Assembly: GCF_000763385.1 (NCBI RefSeq)
Contig: NZ_JQFA01000002.1
Coordinates: 2,852,001 to 2,916,000 of the forward strand
Source of the DNA: Leptolyngbya sp. KIOST-1
GTDB taxonomy: Bacteria; Cyanobacteriota; Cyanobacteriia; Phormidesmidales; Phormidesmidaceae
Reading direction: 5' to 3'
Length of the DNA stretch: 64,000 nt
Positions 39,022 through 48,702 of the stretch are shown one piece after another. The notes under the pieces were generated by a model. The model had not been told where the DNA came from. It made no database searches and saw only the letters and a program-made list of their open reading frames with translations. Position numbers and translations under genes: made by a program. How positions within the stretch are numbered: the stretch's first letter is position 1; every line of letters begins with the position of its first letter.

Positions 39022-39213
39022 AGAGGCAATATGGCGACTAAAAAACAGGTACCCACGGGCCATGAGATTAGTGTTCAACTTAGCGGTAATTTAGTAAGCA
39101 AAATGACAATTTGACTAAATTTAATTTGGGATTAGGCTATAGGTTCAGACCTAAACGGAATAGTTTGGGGCCAGAGGAACGGCGAACCCCTGAGCTGAGA
39201 AGTGGTTGGTGAC

Positions 39214-39720
39214 ATGACGCCTCTTTTCAAAAAACTGAATTTGACGGCTCAGGGTGAGATTTTGGTGGTTAACGCTCCCACCAGCTTTGAGCCGGAGCTG
39301 TTGGGTCTGGAAGGCGTGACGACCCACCGGCAGGTAGAGGCGATCGCGGCGATTGCCTTTGCTCTGGTCTTTGTCACCCAGCAGGCGGAGGTGGATGATT
39401 TGGCCCAGGCGATCGCCCCCAGGGCCATGGGCGACAGTATTCTCTGGTTTGCCTATCCCAAGAAAAGTTCCAAGACCTATACCTGCGAATTTAACCGCGA
39501 TACCGGCTGGGCCGTGCTGGGGGATCTGGGCTTTGAGCCGGTGCGCCAGGTGGCGATAGACGCTGACTGGTCGGCTCTGCGATTTCGCCGGGTGGAGTAC
39601 ATTAAGTCCATGACCCGCAACCCCAAGATGGCGCTCAGCCAGGAGGGCAGGGGGGAGCATGTCAGGTTTGCAAGGTCGGCTGAAACAGGTGAGGATGCAA
39701 GTGTTGACCTAAAGGCCTAA
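39214..39720 (+). CDS. conserved protein of unknown function
   Basis: A 168-residue soluble protein. The start ATG at 39214 precedes MTPLFKKLNLTAQGEILVVNAP. The core has SFEPELLGLEGV, AMGDSILWFAYPKKSSKTY, DTGWAVLGDLGFEPVRQVAIDADWSALRFRRVEYI, and the tail is variable. I recall similar proteins in cyanobacteria and Bacteroidetes without assigned function. It is divergent from xdhA. About 30 bases after its stop the mosaic duplicated region begins. Confidence 0.72.
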   Translation: MTPLFKKLNLTAQGEILVVNAPTSFEPELLGLEGVTTHRQVEAIAAIAFALVFVTQQAEVDDLAQAIAPRAMGDSILWFAYPKKSSKTYTCEFNRDTGWAVLGDLGFEPVRQVAIDADWSALRFRRVEYIKSMTRNPKMALSQEGRGEHVRFARSAETGEDASVDLKA

Positions 39721-39753
39721 CTGATGACCCCTGAGAAAGCCACCCAACTCAAA

Positions 39754-40071
39754 ATGACCCCCATTCCAACCCTCCGGCCCAGGTCGGGCCTCAGCGTTGT
39801 CTTTAGAAAACGCTGAGGCCCAACCAATCGTAAACCCGCAATCCTTAACTCCGCTGACTGAGAATCCAGGGCTGAACTATGGTGCGATCGCTGCTGTTTT
39901 TTGTGCTGGCTGGCCTATGTGAAATTGGCGGCGGCTACCTGGTCTGGCTGGCCCTGCGGGAGGGCAAAAGCCCCTGGCTAGCGGTACTGGGCGTGGCAAT
40001 TTTGGGCATTTACGGAGCGGTGCCAACCCTCCAACCTACCCACTTCGGCCGCGCCTACGCGGCCTACGGCG
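39754..40071 (+). repeat. 318-bp copy of the P450/ynfA junction
   Basis: Appears identical base for base to 48640-48957, same orientation. It holds the last 20 codons of the P450, its terminator hairpin, and the first 64 codons of ynfA. It ends at G40071, which is also the first base of the next copied segment. Confidence 0.92.
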
Positions 40072-40157
40072 ATTCTTCGCCGGGAATGGTCTGCGCCACC
40101 TGGAAGGCCTGGGCCAGAATGGGCTGTGCGGCCTCAGCCTGCCCTAGATCGCCATAG
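39879..40157 (+). pseudogene. truncated ynfA fused to foreign sequence
   Basis: Codons 1-64 (to 40071) repeat the intact ynfA at 48765. After YAAYG the frame continues into the antisense side of the copied TPR fragment for 28 codons ([14 protein letters not shown]) and stops at 40157. The last two of the four membrane spans are missing, so it is unlikely to function. Confidence 0.85.
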
Positions 40158-40759
40158 CGCTGGGCGATCGCCAGCAGGAGCTGCGCCTGGCGACTGGGCT
40201 CAGGGAGTTCGTTGACCACGGGCAGGGCCAGGTCAAAGCGATTTTGTTGCAGCAGAGCCGTGGCGCTGGTTTGCAAGCGCCCAATGCGCACCTCTGCGGG
40301 CGAGGTAGCCTGGGCGAGTTGCAACGCCCCGATATACTGGTTCGCCGCCATAAACACCTCAAAGGGCTGGTCGATTGGCCCCCCAAACGAAGCATCGGTG
40401 ATCGAGCTATCCAAAATGCTGACCCGCTGCAACAGTTCGCGGGTGAGGTCGGCTTGCCCCATTTGGGCATAGACAACGGCAATGGCGGTGAGGGCACTGG
40501 GTTCGATCACCCCGCTTTGGAGCACCTCTTCGGGGAACTGGCGCTGATAGGTGGCGACCAGACTATCTAAGCTCTCCAGCGTTTGCTGAAGCAGGTTATT
40601 AGCCCAGGCGGTTTGACCGGCCTGATGGGCGCTCAGGGCGATCGCCGTCAAGAGCCGAACCCGCAAGACAGGCCGATGGTCGAGGGGCAGCTGCTGAGCC
40701 CACGCCACTGCCTGACCGTATTGCCCCGTGGCCGCGTAGGCAGTAGCGATCCTGACCAT
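40071..40759 (-). pseudogene. 689-bp copy of the middle of the TPR gene
   Basis: Identical as far as I can compare to 42101-42789, same orientation. It starts in frame at MVRIATAYAATGQYGQAVAWAQ and ends in IPGEE, codons of the TPR protein at 41908-44127. There is no signal peptide and no C-terminus. It can be read as an open frame of 231 codons but is surely a fragment. Confidence 0.9.
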
Positions 40760-41046
40760 GGCAGGGCAAGGTCGATGAAACCCTAGCCCTCTTTGGACCC
40801 TTGAGCAAAAAGCAGGCCCAGGCCTTTTGTAATTACCTCCGCAAGCATCGCCACCGCATTGTCAATTATGACTATTATCAACGCGAGCAAATCTGCTCGA
40901 TTGGCTCAGGGGCGGTTGAATCGGCTATCAAGCAAATCAGCCGCAGAGTCAAAATCTCAGGGGCCCAGTGGAATGAGGACAATGTTCCCCAGGTGCTGGC
41001 CCATCGTTGTGCTTATCTCAATGGAGCCATTGGGTTACAAAGGTGA
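40760..41046 (+). pseudogene. 3' remnant of an ISKra4-family transposase
   Basis: An open frame of about 95 codons: GKVDETLALFGPLSKKQAQ, then IVNYDYYQREQICSIGSGAVESAIKQISRRVKISGAQW and VPQVLAHRCAYLNGAI. This is the C-terminal end of ISKra4-type transposases. The N-terminal and central parts are missing; sequence changes abruptly at 40759/40760 into the TPR copy. Confidence 0.8.
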
Positions 41047-41115
41047 CATGCTCCCAGGGCAGGGCGCGATCATCGAAGGATGTGTCTCAGAAAAATCAGT
41101 GAGATTTTCTGTAAT

Positions 41116-41130
41116 GTGGGCACTGCCCAC
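41116..41130. repeat. GTGGGC hairpin, copy 3
   Basis: GTGGGC-ACT-GCCCAC between the transposase remnant and the HD hydrolase gene; same family as 37460 and 37544. Confidence 0.5.
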
Positions 41131-41241
41131 CGGCCTGGGGTTGACCTATCAAAGATTCCCCTAAGTAGGGGATGTCGGGTTACCTTCCTCTGGGCATGCT
41201 GAAGATACGGTTTGATCAAATCTCTCCTTCCCAGCACACCC

Positions 41242-41814
41242 ATGACTTCTTCGGCGCTGACTCCCACCACCGCTCCTGCCCTGCTCGAGGCCCTGCACTT
41301 TGCGGCTACCAAACACAGCGACCAGCGCCGCAAGGACAAAGAGGCCTCCCCCTACATCAACCACCCCATCCGGGTGGCACAGCTGCTGGCCACCGAGGGC
41401 GGCGTCACCGACCTGGCGACGTTACAGGCCGCCATTCTCCACGACACGGTCGAAGACACCGAGACCACTCCAGAGGAACTGGAGCAGCTTTTTGGCCCTG
41501 AGGTGCGGCGAATAGTGGCCGAAGTCACCGACGACAAGAGCCTGCCCAAGGCGGAGCGCAAACAGCGGCAGGTAGAGCACGCCCCCCACCTGTCGGCCCA
41601 GGCCAAGCAGCTCAAAATTGCTGACAAAACCGCCAACGTGCAAAACATCACCACCTCGCCCCCCGACGGCTGGTCCCTAGAGCGCAAGCGCGAATATTTG
41701 GATTGGGCCGACCGGGTGGTGGCCGGATGCCGGGGCTGCAACCCGGCGCTGGAAGCGGTTTACGACGAGGTCATGGCCCAGGGGCGTGAGGCACTGGCAG
41801 CGGTAGCCCTGTAG
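41242..41814 (+). CDS. HD-domain hydrolase of the MESH1/SpoT type
   Basis: A 190-residue single-domain protein. [25 protein letters not shown] and the HD pair in [11 protein letters not shown] (about 70-80) match the hydrolase half of RelA/SpoT and the stand-alone MESH1 enzymes, which degrade (p)ppGpp or NADPH. The later block DKTANVQNI supplies the remaining metal ligand. No synthetase domain. The start ATG at 41242 is chosen; TTG at 41212 would add ten residues. Confidence 0.85.
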   Translation: MTSSALTPTTAPALLEALHFAATKHSDQRRKDKEASPYINHPIRVAQLLATEGGVTDLATLQAAILHDTVEDTETTPEELEQLFGPEVRRIVAEVTDDKSLPKAERKQRQVEHAPHLSAQAKQLKIADKTANVQNITTSPPDGWSLERKREYLDWADRVVAGCRGCNPALEAVYDEVMAQGREALAAVAL

Positions 41815-41907
41815 GCCAGTCTTCTGGTCGGCTCGCCGTTAATTTTCCCCGGCCCGTTCTAGGGGCTGTTATAGCGATAGGCGACGTCTGAACGAGACGG
41901 GCTGAGG

Positions 41908-44127
41908 TCACAAAGCACAGCGAATGGATTCTAGAACCTGCTGGCGCAACGGAATCGCCTGAAGCTGGTTGGCCACCCGTCGGGCCTGATCGCCCTGCCC
42001 CAGCTGGGCGTATTGCAGGGCGATCGCTTCTAGCATGCTGCCCCGGTCGTCGGTTCTGTCGATGATGGTGTATCCCTCGGCCCCCAGTCGATCGACCTGG
42101 GATTCTTCGCCGGGAATGGTCTGCGCCACCTGGAAGGCCTGGGCCAGAATGGGCTGTGCGGCCTCAGCCTGCCCTAGATCGCCATAGCGCTGGGCGATCG
42201 CCAGCAGGAGCTGCGCCTGGCGACTGGGCTCAGGGAGTTCGTTGACCACGGGCAGGGCCAGGTCAAAGCGATTTTGTTGCAGCAGAGCCGTGGCGCTGGT
42301 TTGCAAGCGCCCAATGCGCACCTCTGCGGGCGAGGTAGCCTGGGCGAGTTGCAACGCCCCGATATACTGGTTCGCCGCCATAAACACCTCAAAGGGCTGG
42401 TCGATTGGCCCCCCAAACGAAGCATCGGTGATCGAGCTATCCAAAATGCTGACCCGCTGCAACAGTTCGCGGGTGAGGTCGGCTTGCCCCATTTGGGCAT
42501 AGACAACGGCAATGGCGGTGAGGGCACTGGGTTCGATCACCCCGCTTTGGAGCACCTCTTCGGGGAACTGGCGCTGATAGGTGGCGACCAGACTATCTAA
42601 GCTCTCCAGCGTTTGCTGAAGCAGGTTATTAGCCCAGGCGGTTTGACCGGCCTGATGGGCGCTCAGGGCGATCGCCGTCAAGAGCCGAACCCGCAAGACA
42701 GGCCGATGGTCGAGGGGCAGCTGCTGAGCCCACGCCACTGCCTGACCGTATTGCCCCGTGGCCGCGTAGGCAGTAGCGATCCTGACCATTTCCCAATCCT
42801 GTGGGCCATAGTTATAGTTGACGGCGACAATCTGGTCCCAGGATTGGCGAACCCATTCAAACTGCTGGGTGTCGATCGCCAGCTGCAGCAGGTATCCCAA
42901 AGCGAAGCTTTGTTCCCAGGGGTCGGACAGGGCTTGAATATCACTCAGCTGAGCTGACAGCCACGCCTCAACTACCTCCTGCTGCCCAGCCTGGCTGTAG
43001 GCCACCATCACCGATTTGATCGTCTCCGGTTGAGAGGCCCGGAGCTGAGTTTGGGCCAGTTCCAGGGCTGCGTCGCGCTGCCCCAGCTGCAGGTAGATGT
43101 CAACTAAATTTCTAAAGACAAACTCTGGATCCGTTAAACCCGTAGCCGTTTCGGCCTGCTCCCTGGCCTGGGCGATCGCCCGAGCCGCTGCGGCGGGCTG
43201 GTTGGCGTTGTGGTAAGCAACTGCCACCTTGCCCAGGGCCAAAATGCGCTGGGTTGCTGCGGGGATAGCTTGAGCCGATGTCTCTGCCGCGCTCAGGTTT
43301 TGCACGGCAATCGTTCCCTCAACAATGCCCCGTAGCACAATTGAGCGCAGCTCATAGTCATCGGGCAACTCGGCGGCGATGGCTTCGGCCTGAGCGAAGT
43401 GACCAATCTGAGCGTAGGTGGTCGCCATGCGCTGCAAAAGAGACAGCTTCAGTCGCTGGGAGGTGTCGGGCGGAATTTGCTCCACGGCTCCCCCCACCTG
43501 GGTTAGCACGACCAGCGCCGAGGTCGTCTCACCCATCAAGGCATAGGTTTCGGCAATGTCGATTAGCGCACTGGCGGTGAAATCACTGCCACGAATTAGG
43601 GTTGCCGCCTGCCGCGCCTGCTCTAGGGCTTGCCTAGCAGGCGGGGTTTCACCCTGCTCTAGAACGGTGTAGTAGCGGGCGATCGCCGCCAGCGATCGCG
43701 TTTTGACATAGCTGTGGCCCGAGGGCAGCTGATTGGCCAGCGCCAAAAACTGTCCCAGGGTGGCCTGGATCTGGGGTGATGGCACCTGCCGAGCGCCCTG
43801 GGTCAGCCGCTGCCACCGGGTCGTTGGGTAGCCCTCGTTAGCATCTAGCAGCCACTGCTGTAGCAGATCTGCCTGGCGTCGCCCGTCTCGCAACTGCCCA
43901 GCGATCGCCAAAGTCTCCTGTAACGATTGCAGAGCCGCATCGGGTTGAGTCCTTTCCAGGGCAGAGCGCGCCTGCTCCTCCGCCATGGCCAGCCGGTTTT
44001 GAAGGGCTGCATCGGGGTTACAAACCGCCGCCTGCGCCTGGGCTGCATAGACGGGATTGAGGGCGTTTTCCAGCGGTGCGATCGCCAGCACCCCCAACAA
44101 CAAAACCGACTGAATAGAGCGAATCAT
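41908..44127 (-). CDS. exported TPR-repeat protein
   Basis: A 739-residue protein with a signal peptide (MIRSIQSVLLLGVLAIAPLENALNPVYAAQAQA) and helical repeats over nearly the whole length, many in TPR form (YTVLEQGETPPARQALEQAR; IADIAETYALMGETTSALVVLTQ-like; VVYAQMGQADLTRELLQ). It probably works in the periplasm as a scaffold. Start at 44127 is fixed by the signal peptide. Codons 450-680 were copied to 40071-40759. No catalytic domain is visible. Confidence 0.82.
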   Translation of the reverse strand: MIRSIQSVLLLGVLAIAPLENALNPVYAAQAQAAVCNPDAALQNRLAMAEEQARSALERTQPDAALQSLQETLAIAGQLRDGRRQADLLQQWLLDANEGYPTTRWQRLTQGARQVPSPQIQATLGQFLALANQLPSGHSYVKTRSLAAIARYYTVLEQGETPPARQALEQARQAATLIRGSDFTASALIDIAETYALMGETTSALVVLTQVGGAVEQIPPDTSQRLKLSLLQRMATTYAQIGHFAQAEAIAAELPDDYELRSIVLRGIVEGTIAVQNLSAAETSAQAIPAATQRILALGKVAVAYHNANQPAAAARAIAQAREQAETATGLTDPEFVFRNLVDIYLQLGQRDAALELAQTQLRASQPETIKSVMVAYSQAGQQEVVEAWLSAQLSDIQALSDPWEQSFALGYLLQLAIDTQQFEWVRQSWDQIVAVNYNYGPQDWEMVRIATAYAATGQYGQAVAWAQQLPLDHRPVLRVRLLTAIALSAHQAGQTAWANNLLQQTLESLDSLVATYQRQFPEEVLQSGVIEPSALTAIAVVYAQMGQADLTRELLQRVSILDSSITDASFGGPIDQPFEVFMAANQYIGALQLAQATSPAEVRIGRLQTSATALLQQNRFDLALPVVNELPEPSRQAQLLLAIAQRYGDLGQAEAAQPILAQAFQVAQTIPGEESQVDRLGAEGYTIIDRTDDRGSMLEAIALQYAQLGQGDQARRVANQLQAIPLRQQVLESIRCAL

Positions 44128-44506
44128 GGTTGCAGAAAGAGAAGGTTGAAGGGGTAGAGGGTGCGATCGCCCGGTCGATTTAACCGCCCGCCAAAACAGG
44201 TGGGGAATTGGGCGACCGTTTGACCGTCGCGATCGGCCCGCGATAAAACATTGCACCGGATCACACCTTCAATCTTGACCCAGCCCATTTCGGATAAGAG
44301 GTTGAAAGAGACGCTCGCCCAAAGTGGCACTGCCGCCGTCAACCCTCAGCGGTGGGCTTAGGACGTCGTAGCCGGACGCCCGGTTCATGATTTCGTTTTG
44401 CCTGGAAACGCGCGATCGCGGTTTGCAGCTAATGCAGCGTCAAAGCTAAAAATTAGGGTTCCCTGTGGCCGACTGATCATTCCACAGGAAACAGCCATTT
44501 CCGCCA

Positions 44507-45709
44507 TCAGGACTGGGCTGAGAGCAGATCGCGCAAGGGTTTGGTCATCCAGTTAATGCCCACCCGCACCTGGTGCGAGAAGGTGGGCATGCGGTAGAGG
44601 TAGGCCAGACGGCGGGCTACGTAGGCCAGTTCGCCGTCGAGCTGAACGCCCAGCCCGGTGAGGGTGGCGCGGCTGGTGCCCAGGGTGAGCATTTCGCCCA
44701 GGTGGCGGTAGCGGAAGGGCAGCTGGGGGCGATCGCTCAAACTGGCCCAGATATTCCACCCGACAAAGTCGGCCTGCTGGAGCGCCACCTGGGCGGTGGT
44801 GGGCACCTGCTGGCCCTCGGCATCGCGACAGTCAGCGGCATCGCCTAGGGCGTAGACCCCAGGGCGATCGACCGACTCCAGGGTGGGCTGCACGACAATC
44901 TGCTGGCGATCGTTGTGCTTCAGGGGCAGGTTGGCCATCACCTCGTTGACGCGGGTGCCCACGGTCCACAGCACCAGATCCACGGGCAAAATATCGGTCT
45001 GCTCCCGGTAGGTCAGGCTAATGGTGTCGGCGGTGACGTTGTCGACGGCAGTTTCGAGATCGACCCACACCCCCAGGTCGGAGAGCACTTTTTGGGCCAC
45101 TTCCCGGTTGTACTCAGGGGAGGCACGCAGAATTGTATCAGTGCGCTCGACCAGCCGCACCCGGCCACGATCGCCCAGCTGTTCGGCCACTTTGCAGGCC
45201 AGCTCAACGCCGCTGTAGCCGCCGCCCACCACCGCGACACGAATTTTTTCGGCGTCGGAGGCGGTCAGCAGGCGCAGGCGATCTTTGAGCTGGTAGGCAT
45301 CTTGCAGAGAGCGAAAGGCAAGGGCGTGCTCGGCCACGCCGGGGGCCATGTCCATTGGCGTGGTGCCGCCCAGGGCCAGCACCAGGCGATCGTAGGTGAG
45401 GGTGAGGCCATCGCTGAGGCTGACGCGGTGCTGGTCGAGGTCTACGGCGGCGACCTCCGCCTGGCGAAACTGGACGGTAGTCCCGGCCAGCAGATCGACG
45501 TAGGGTGGGGCCACCTCCCAGGCCTGCAGCTCATCGGTGACCAGCTCGTAGAGCAGCGGCAAAAACAGAAAGCGATCGCTGCAATCCACCAGCGTGATTG
45601 TGGGCGGGTTGCCTTCCCAGGGCAGCTGGCTCAGGCGCAGCGCGGTGTAGAGGCCGCCAAAGCCGCCGCCAAGAATACAAATTTGCGTTTGCTGGGGAGC
45701 GTCTGCCAT
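44507..45709 (-). CDS. ndbB: type II NAD(P)H dehydrogenase (NDH-2)
   Basis: A 400-residue flavoprotein with two dinucleotide folds: ICILGGGFGGLYTALRL (10-26) for FAD and VAVVGGGYSGVELACKVAE (about 158-176) for NAD(P)H. YALGDAADC is the second FAD motif. NDH-2 passes electrons from NAD(P)H to plastoquinone without pumping; cyanobacterial NdbB is also linked to vitamin K1 ring reduction. NdbB is the best guess for the subfamily, not proven. The C-terminal amphipathic helix (INWMTKPLRDLLS) would bind the membrane. Divergent from the azlCD pair. Confidence 0.82.
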   Translation of the reverse strand: MADAPQQTQICILGGGFGGLYTALRLSQLPWEGNPPTITLVDCSDRFLFLPLLYELVTDELQAWEVAPPYVDLLAGTTVQFRQAEVAAVDLDQHRVSLSDGLTLTYDRLVLALGGTTPMDMAPGVAEHALAFRSLQDAYQLKDRLRLLTASDAEKIRVAVVGGGYSGVELACKVAEQLGDRGRVRLVERTDTILRASPEYNREVAQKVLSDLGVWVDLETAVDNVTADTISLTYREQTDILPVDLVLWTVGTRVNEVMANLPLKHNDRQQIVVQPTLESVDRPGVYALGDAADCRDAEGQQVPTTAQVALQQADFVGWNIWASLSDRPQLPFRYRHLGEMLTLGTSRATLTGLGVQLDGELAYVARRLAYLYRMPTFSHQVRVGINWMTKPLRDLLSAQS

Positions 45710-45784
45710 AGTGAAAAGCCGTGATACCTCCTCTACCTTCTAACTCAAAATGGAAAGAGACATCCTGCTTTTCGGAGATTTCTT

Positions 45785-46522
45785 TTGGCTAGCTCAACTG
45801 AGTCTGTAGAGCGATCGCCGCAGCAAGAGGTATTGGCTGGAGCGCGGGACATTATTCCCCTGGTTGTAGGGGCGATTCCCTTTGGGATTATCTTTGGCAC
45901 CCTGGCCCAGGGCAGCGGGCTTTCCTTTGGGGCCACCCTGGGCATGTCGGCCTTTGTGTTTGCCGGGTCGTCGCAGTTTATCGCCCTGGGGCTGCTGGCG
46001 GCGGGCAGCACTCTGCCCCTAATTGTGCTCACCACGGTGGTCGTCAACCTGCGCCACCTGCTCTACGCCGCCAGCCTGCTGCCTTACGTGGAGGGCGCAT
46101 CGCAGCGGTGGAGAGCGGTGATTGGCTTCCTGTTGACTGACGAATCCTTTGCGATCGCCATTCGTCGCTACGCACAGCCCGACCGCAGTCCCCACAAACA
46201 CTGGTACTACCTGGGGGCCGCCGGGGCCATGTACGGCAACTGGATTCTGTGTACCCTGCTGGGGCTGACGGTGGGCCAGCTAATTCCCAACGCGGCGGCC
46301 TGGGGGCTGGACTTTGCCATGGTGGCCACCTTCATCGGCATGACCGCGCCCTATGCCAAAACGCGACCGATGGTGGGGGCGATCGCCGTCGCCGGGCTAG
46401 TGGCGGTGCTGGCCAATGGGTTGCCCCATAAACTGGGGCTAATGGTGGCGGCGATCGCCGGAGTCGCCACTGGCTACTGGCTCGAAACCCAACTCATCCC
46501 CAGCCCCCAGGGCAAACGGTAA
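45785..46522 (+). CDS. azlC: AzlC-family branched-chain amino acid exporter subunit
   Basis: A 245-residue membrane protein with GARDIIPLVVGAIPFGIIFGTLAQGSGLSF and FAGSSQFIALGLLAAG, the AzlC signature, plus the LTDESFAIA motif. It forms an exporter with AzlD, which follows 38 bases later. The start codon is a TTG at 45785 with GGAGA eight bases upstream; the first ATG would lie inside the second span. Confidence 0.9.
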   Translation: MASSTESVERSPQQEVLAGARDIIPLVVGAIPFGIIFGTLAQGSGLSFGATLGMSAFVFAGSSQFIALGLLAAGSTLPLIVLTTVVVNLRHLLYAASLLPYVEGASQRWRAVIGFLLTDESFAIAIRRYAQPDRSPHKHWYYLGAAGAMYGNWILCTLLGLTVGQLIPNAAAWGLDFAMVATFIGMTAPYAKTRPMVGAIAVAGLVAVLANGLPHKLGLMVAAIAGVATGYWLETQLIPSPQGKR

Positions 46523-46560
46523 TACCGACCCCAATCCAAAATCCGAAATTCAAAATCCCC

Positions 46561-46878
46561 ATGAACGACTGGCTCCTCGTCGCCGCTATGGCCCTGGTGA
46601 CGTTTTCAATTCGCTACCTGCTGCTGGCCTTTAGCGGTCGCATTTCCCTGTCGCCGACCCTGGTGCGGGCTCTGGGCTACGTGCCCCCGGTGGTGCTGAC
46701 GGCGATCGTAGTGCCTGCGGTGGTACTGCCCGCTGGCGACCTCTGGTTGAGCTGGCAGAATGCGCGGCTGGTGGGGGCGATCGCCTGCGTTATCCTCGCC
46801 GTCTGGCGTCAGAACCTGCTACTGACCATCGCGGGCGGTATGGCCGTATTCTGGGGCTGGAGCTGGCTGGTGAACTGA
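46561..46878 (+). CDS. azlD: AzlD-family small exporter subunit
   Basis: A 105-residue protein with about four spans. TFSIRYLLLAFSGRISLSPTLVRALGYVPPVVLTAIVVP is typical AzlD. Works with AzlC, the gene directly before it on the same strand. Confidence 0.9.
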   Translation: MNDWLLVAAMALVTFSIRYLLLAFSGRISLSPTLVRALGYVPPVVLTAIVVPAVVLPAGDLWLSWQNARLVGAIACVILAVWRQNLLLTIAGGMAVFWGWSWLVN

Positions 46879-47067
46879 TGTCTATGAGGATATTATGCGC
46901 GGGTTTTGGCGTTAGCTAATGAGAGCTAGCCTCAGGGTTGGATTGCTGCCATTCAGCACTGTCTGGGCTCGTTTTCTCGCACATTCAGCCTTTCTGTAGA
47001 CGACAGGCCATCGCTACCTGGCTAGTGTGAGTACAGGAAACGACAGACTAAAGGTGGAAAACACACT

Positions 47068-47271
47068 ATGCCGTGGCAGTTTAAAGTCCCCACTCTGGGC
47101 AATGAAAAGTCGGAGCAAGAGCTTAAGGACCTGATTCTGACCTCTGAACCCGATGCCGATATCGACATCAACTCGCAGGCCAAGACGATCACCATTAGCT
47201 CCCAGGCTTCAGAAGAAACCTTCAAAGAACTGATTGTGGCCGCTGGTCACAACATCGCCCCTGCCCAGTAA
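47068..47271 (+). CDS. small HMA-like protein without CxxC
   Basis: A 67-residue protein with the beta-alpha-beta pattern of heavy-metal-associated domains (FKVPTL, EQELKDLIL, DADIDINSQAKTITISSQ, SEETFKELIVAAGH). The metal-binding CxxC is absent, so it should not bind copper in the usual way. GGTGG lies ahead of the start with AAAAC; spacing is fair. Role unknown. Confidence 0.65.
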   Translation: MPWQFKVPTLGNEKSEQELKDLILTSEPDADIDINSQAKTITISSQASEETFKELIVAAGHNIAPAQ

Positions 47272-47373
47272 TGACCTGGGATGGCGGGGCTTTGGGTATC
47301 TACTAGGTCAGGCAGCTACCGCTGTAGCTTCGCGCTAGGCTAGAGGGCGTCGGTTTCGATCGTTCTCCCCTGT

Positions 47374-48702
47374 ATGACCCCGTCCATCTCAGATTCAGGG
47401 CCTTTGCCTCCCGGTAGTTTTGGCCTCCCGGTGGTGGGCGAAACCCTCAGCTTTTTGCTCGATCGCGAGTTTGCCAATAGGCGCCAGGCCAGGTACGGGG
47501 CTATTTTCAAAACCCACCTGCTGGGCCGCCCCACGGTAGTAATGATGGGGCCGGAGGCCAACCAGTTTTTGCTCTCCAGCCACATGGACTGTTTCTCCTG
47601 GCGGGAGGGCTGGCCCGGCACCTTCAAAGAACTGCTGGGGGAGTCGCTGTTTTTGCAGGAGGGTGAGGAGCACCGCCGCAACCGCAAGCTGCTCATGCCC
47701 GCCTTCCACGGTCCCGCCCTGGCGGGCTATGTCGCCACTATGCAGACGCTGACCGATCGCTACGCCCAGCGGTGGGAAGCCCTGGGCCAATTCACCTGGT
47801 TCGACGAGCTGAAGCAGCTCACCTTTGATATCGCCAGCACCCTGCTGCTGGGCAGCGAACCGGGCGAGCAGAGCGCTCAGATGTCGCAGTGGTTTGCCGA
47901 TCTGACCAACGGCTTGTTTTCGCCGCCGATTCGCTGGGGCTGGACGCCTTTTGGCAAGGCTATCAAGGCGCGCGATCGCCTGCTAGAGCACATTGAGCAG
48001 GTGGTCAAGGAGCGCCAGGCTCACCCCACCAACGACGCCCTGGGCCTGCTGGTGCAGAGCGAAGATGAAGACGGCAACCGCCTCAGCCTGGAGGAAATTA
48101 AGGCCCAGGCCCTGCTGATGCTGTTTGCGGGCCACGAGACCACGACCTCAATGCTGACCTCGCTGGTGATGGCCCTGGCGCAGCACCCGCAGGTGTGGGC
48201 ACAGGCGCGGCAGGAGCAGATGAGGTTGATGGAAACGAGCGCTCGCGTCGCTCTGGAGCAGATCCGGCAGATGCCCTATCTGGATCAGGTGGTCAAAGAG
48301 GTGGAGCGGCTGTACCCGCCCGTGGGCGGAGGCTTTCGCGGCGTAGTCAAACCCTTTGAGTTCAACGGCTATCGGGTGCCCGAGGGCTGGATGGCGCTGT
48401 ACCGAATCGATGCCGCCCACCGCGATCGCCGCATCTACACCGACCCTGAAACCTTTGACCCCGATCGCTTTGGCCCCAAGCGGGCCGAGCACAAACGCTT
48501 TGACTTCAGCCTGGTGGGCTTTGGCGGCGGTCCCCGCGTGTGCCTGGGGCTGGCCTTTGCCCAGCTCGAAATTAAGCTGGTGGCAGCCCACCTGCTGCGC
48601 CACTACACCTGGGAGCTGACCCCCGCCCAGGACCTGACCATGACCCCCATTCCAACCCTCCGGCCCAGGTCGGGCCTCAGCGTTGTCTTTAGAAAACGCT
48701 GA
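47374..48702 (+). CDS. cytochrome P450, CYP120-like
   Basis: A 442-residue P450. The oxygen-binding helix has LLMLFAGHETTTSML (about 248-262), the ExxR is in VVKEVERLYPP, and the heme cysteine is C390 in FGGGPRVCLGLAFA. The N-terminus LPPGSFGLPVVGETLSFLLD has no membrane anchor. It resembles CYP120A1 of Synechocystis, a retinoid hydroxylase, so retinoids or carotenoid breakdown products are possible substrates. The TGA stop lies inside a terminator hairpin. The last 20 codons are duplicated at 39754. Confidence 0.9.
   Translation: MTPSISDSGPLPPGSFGLPVVGETLSFLLDREFANRRQARYGAIFKTHLLGRPTVVMMGPEANQFLLSSHMDCFSWREGWPGTFKELLGESLFLQEGEEHRRNRKLLMPAFHGPALAGYVATMQTLTDRYAQRWEALGQFTWFDELKQLTFDIASTLLLGSEPGEQSAQMSQWFADLTNGLFSPPIRWGWTPFGKAIKARDRLLEHIEQVVKERQAHPTNDALGLLVQSEDEDGNRLSLEEIKAQALLMLFAGHETTTSMLTSLVMALAQHPQVWAQARQEQMRLMETSARVALEQIRQMPYLDQVVKEVERLYPPVGGGFRGVVKPFEFNGYRVPEGWMALYRIDAAHRDRRIYTDPETFDPDRFGPKRAEHKRFDFSLVGFGGGPRVCLGLAFAQLEIKLVAAHLLRHYTWELTPAQDLTMTPIPTLRPRSGLSVVFRKR

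Noticed and set aside
40064..40759. A second, complete TPR gene
   Set aside because: It is an exact fragment of 42101-42789 without signal peptide, natural start or C-terminus.
41845..41900. A fourth copy of the dispersed repeat (CTAGGGGCTGT)
   Set aside because: Only about eleven bases agree and the following blocks are absent.
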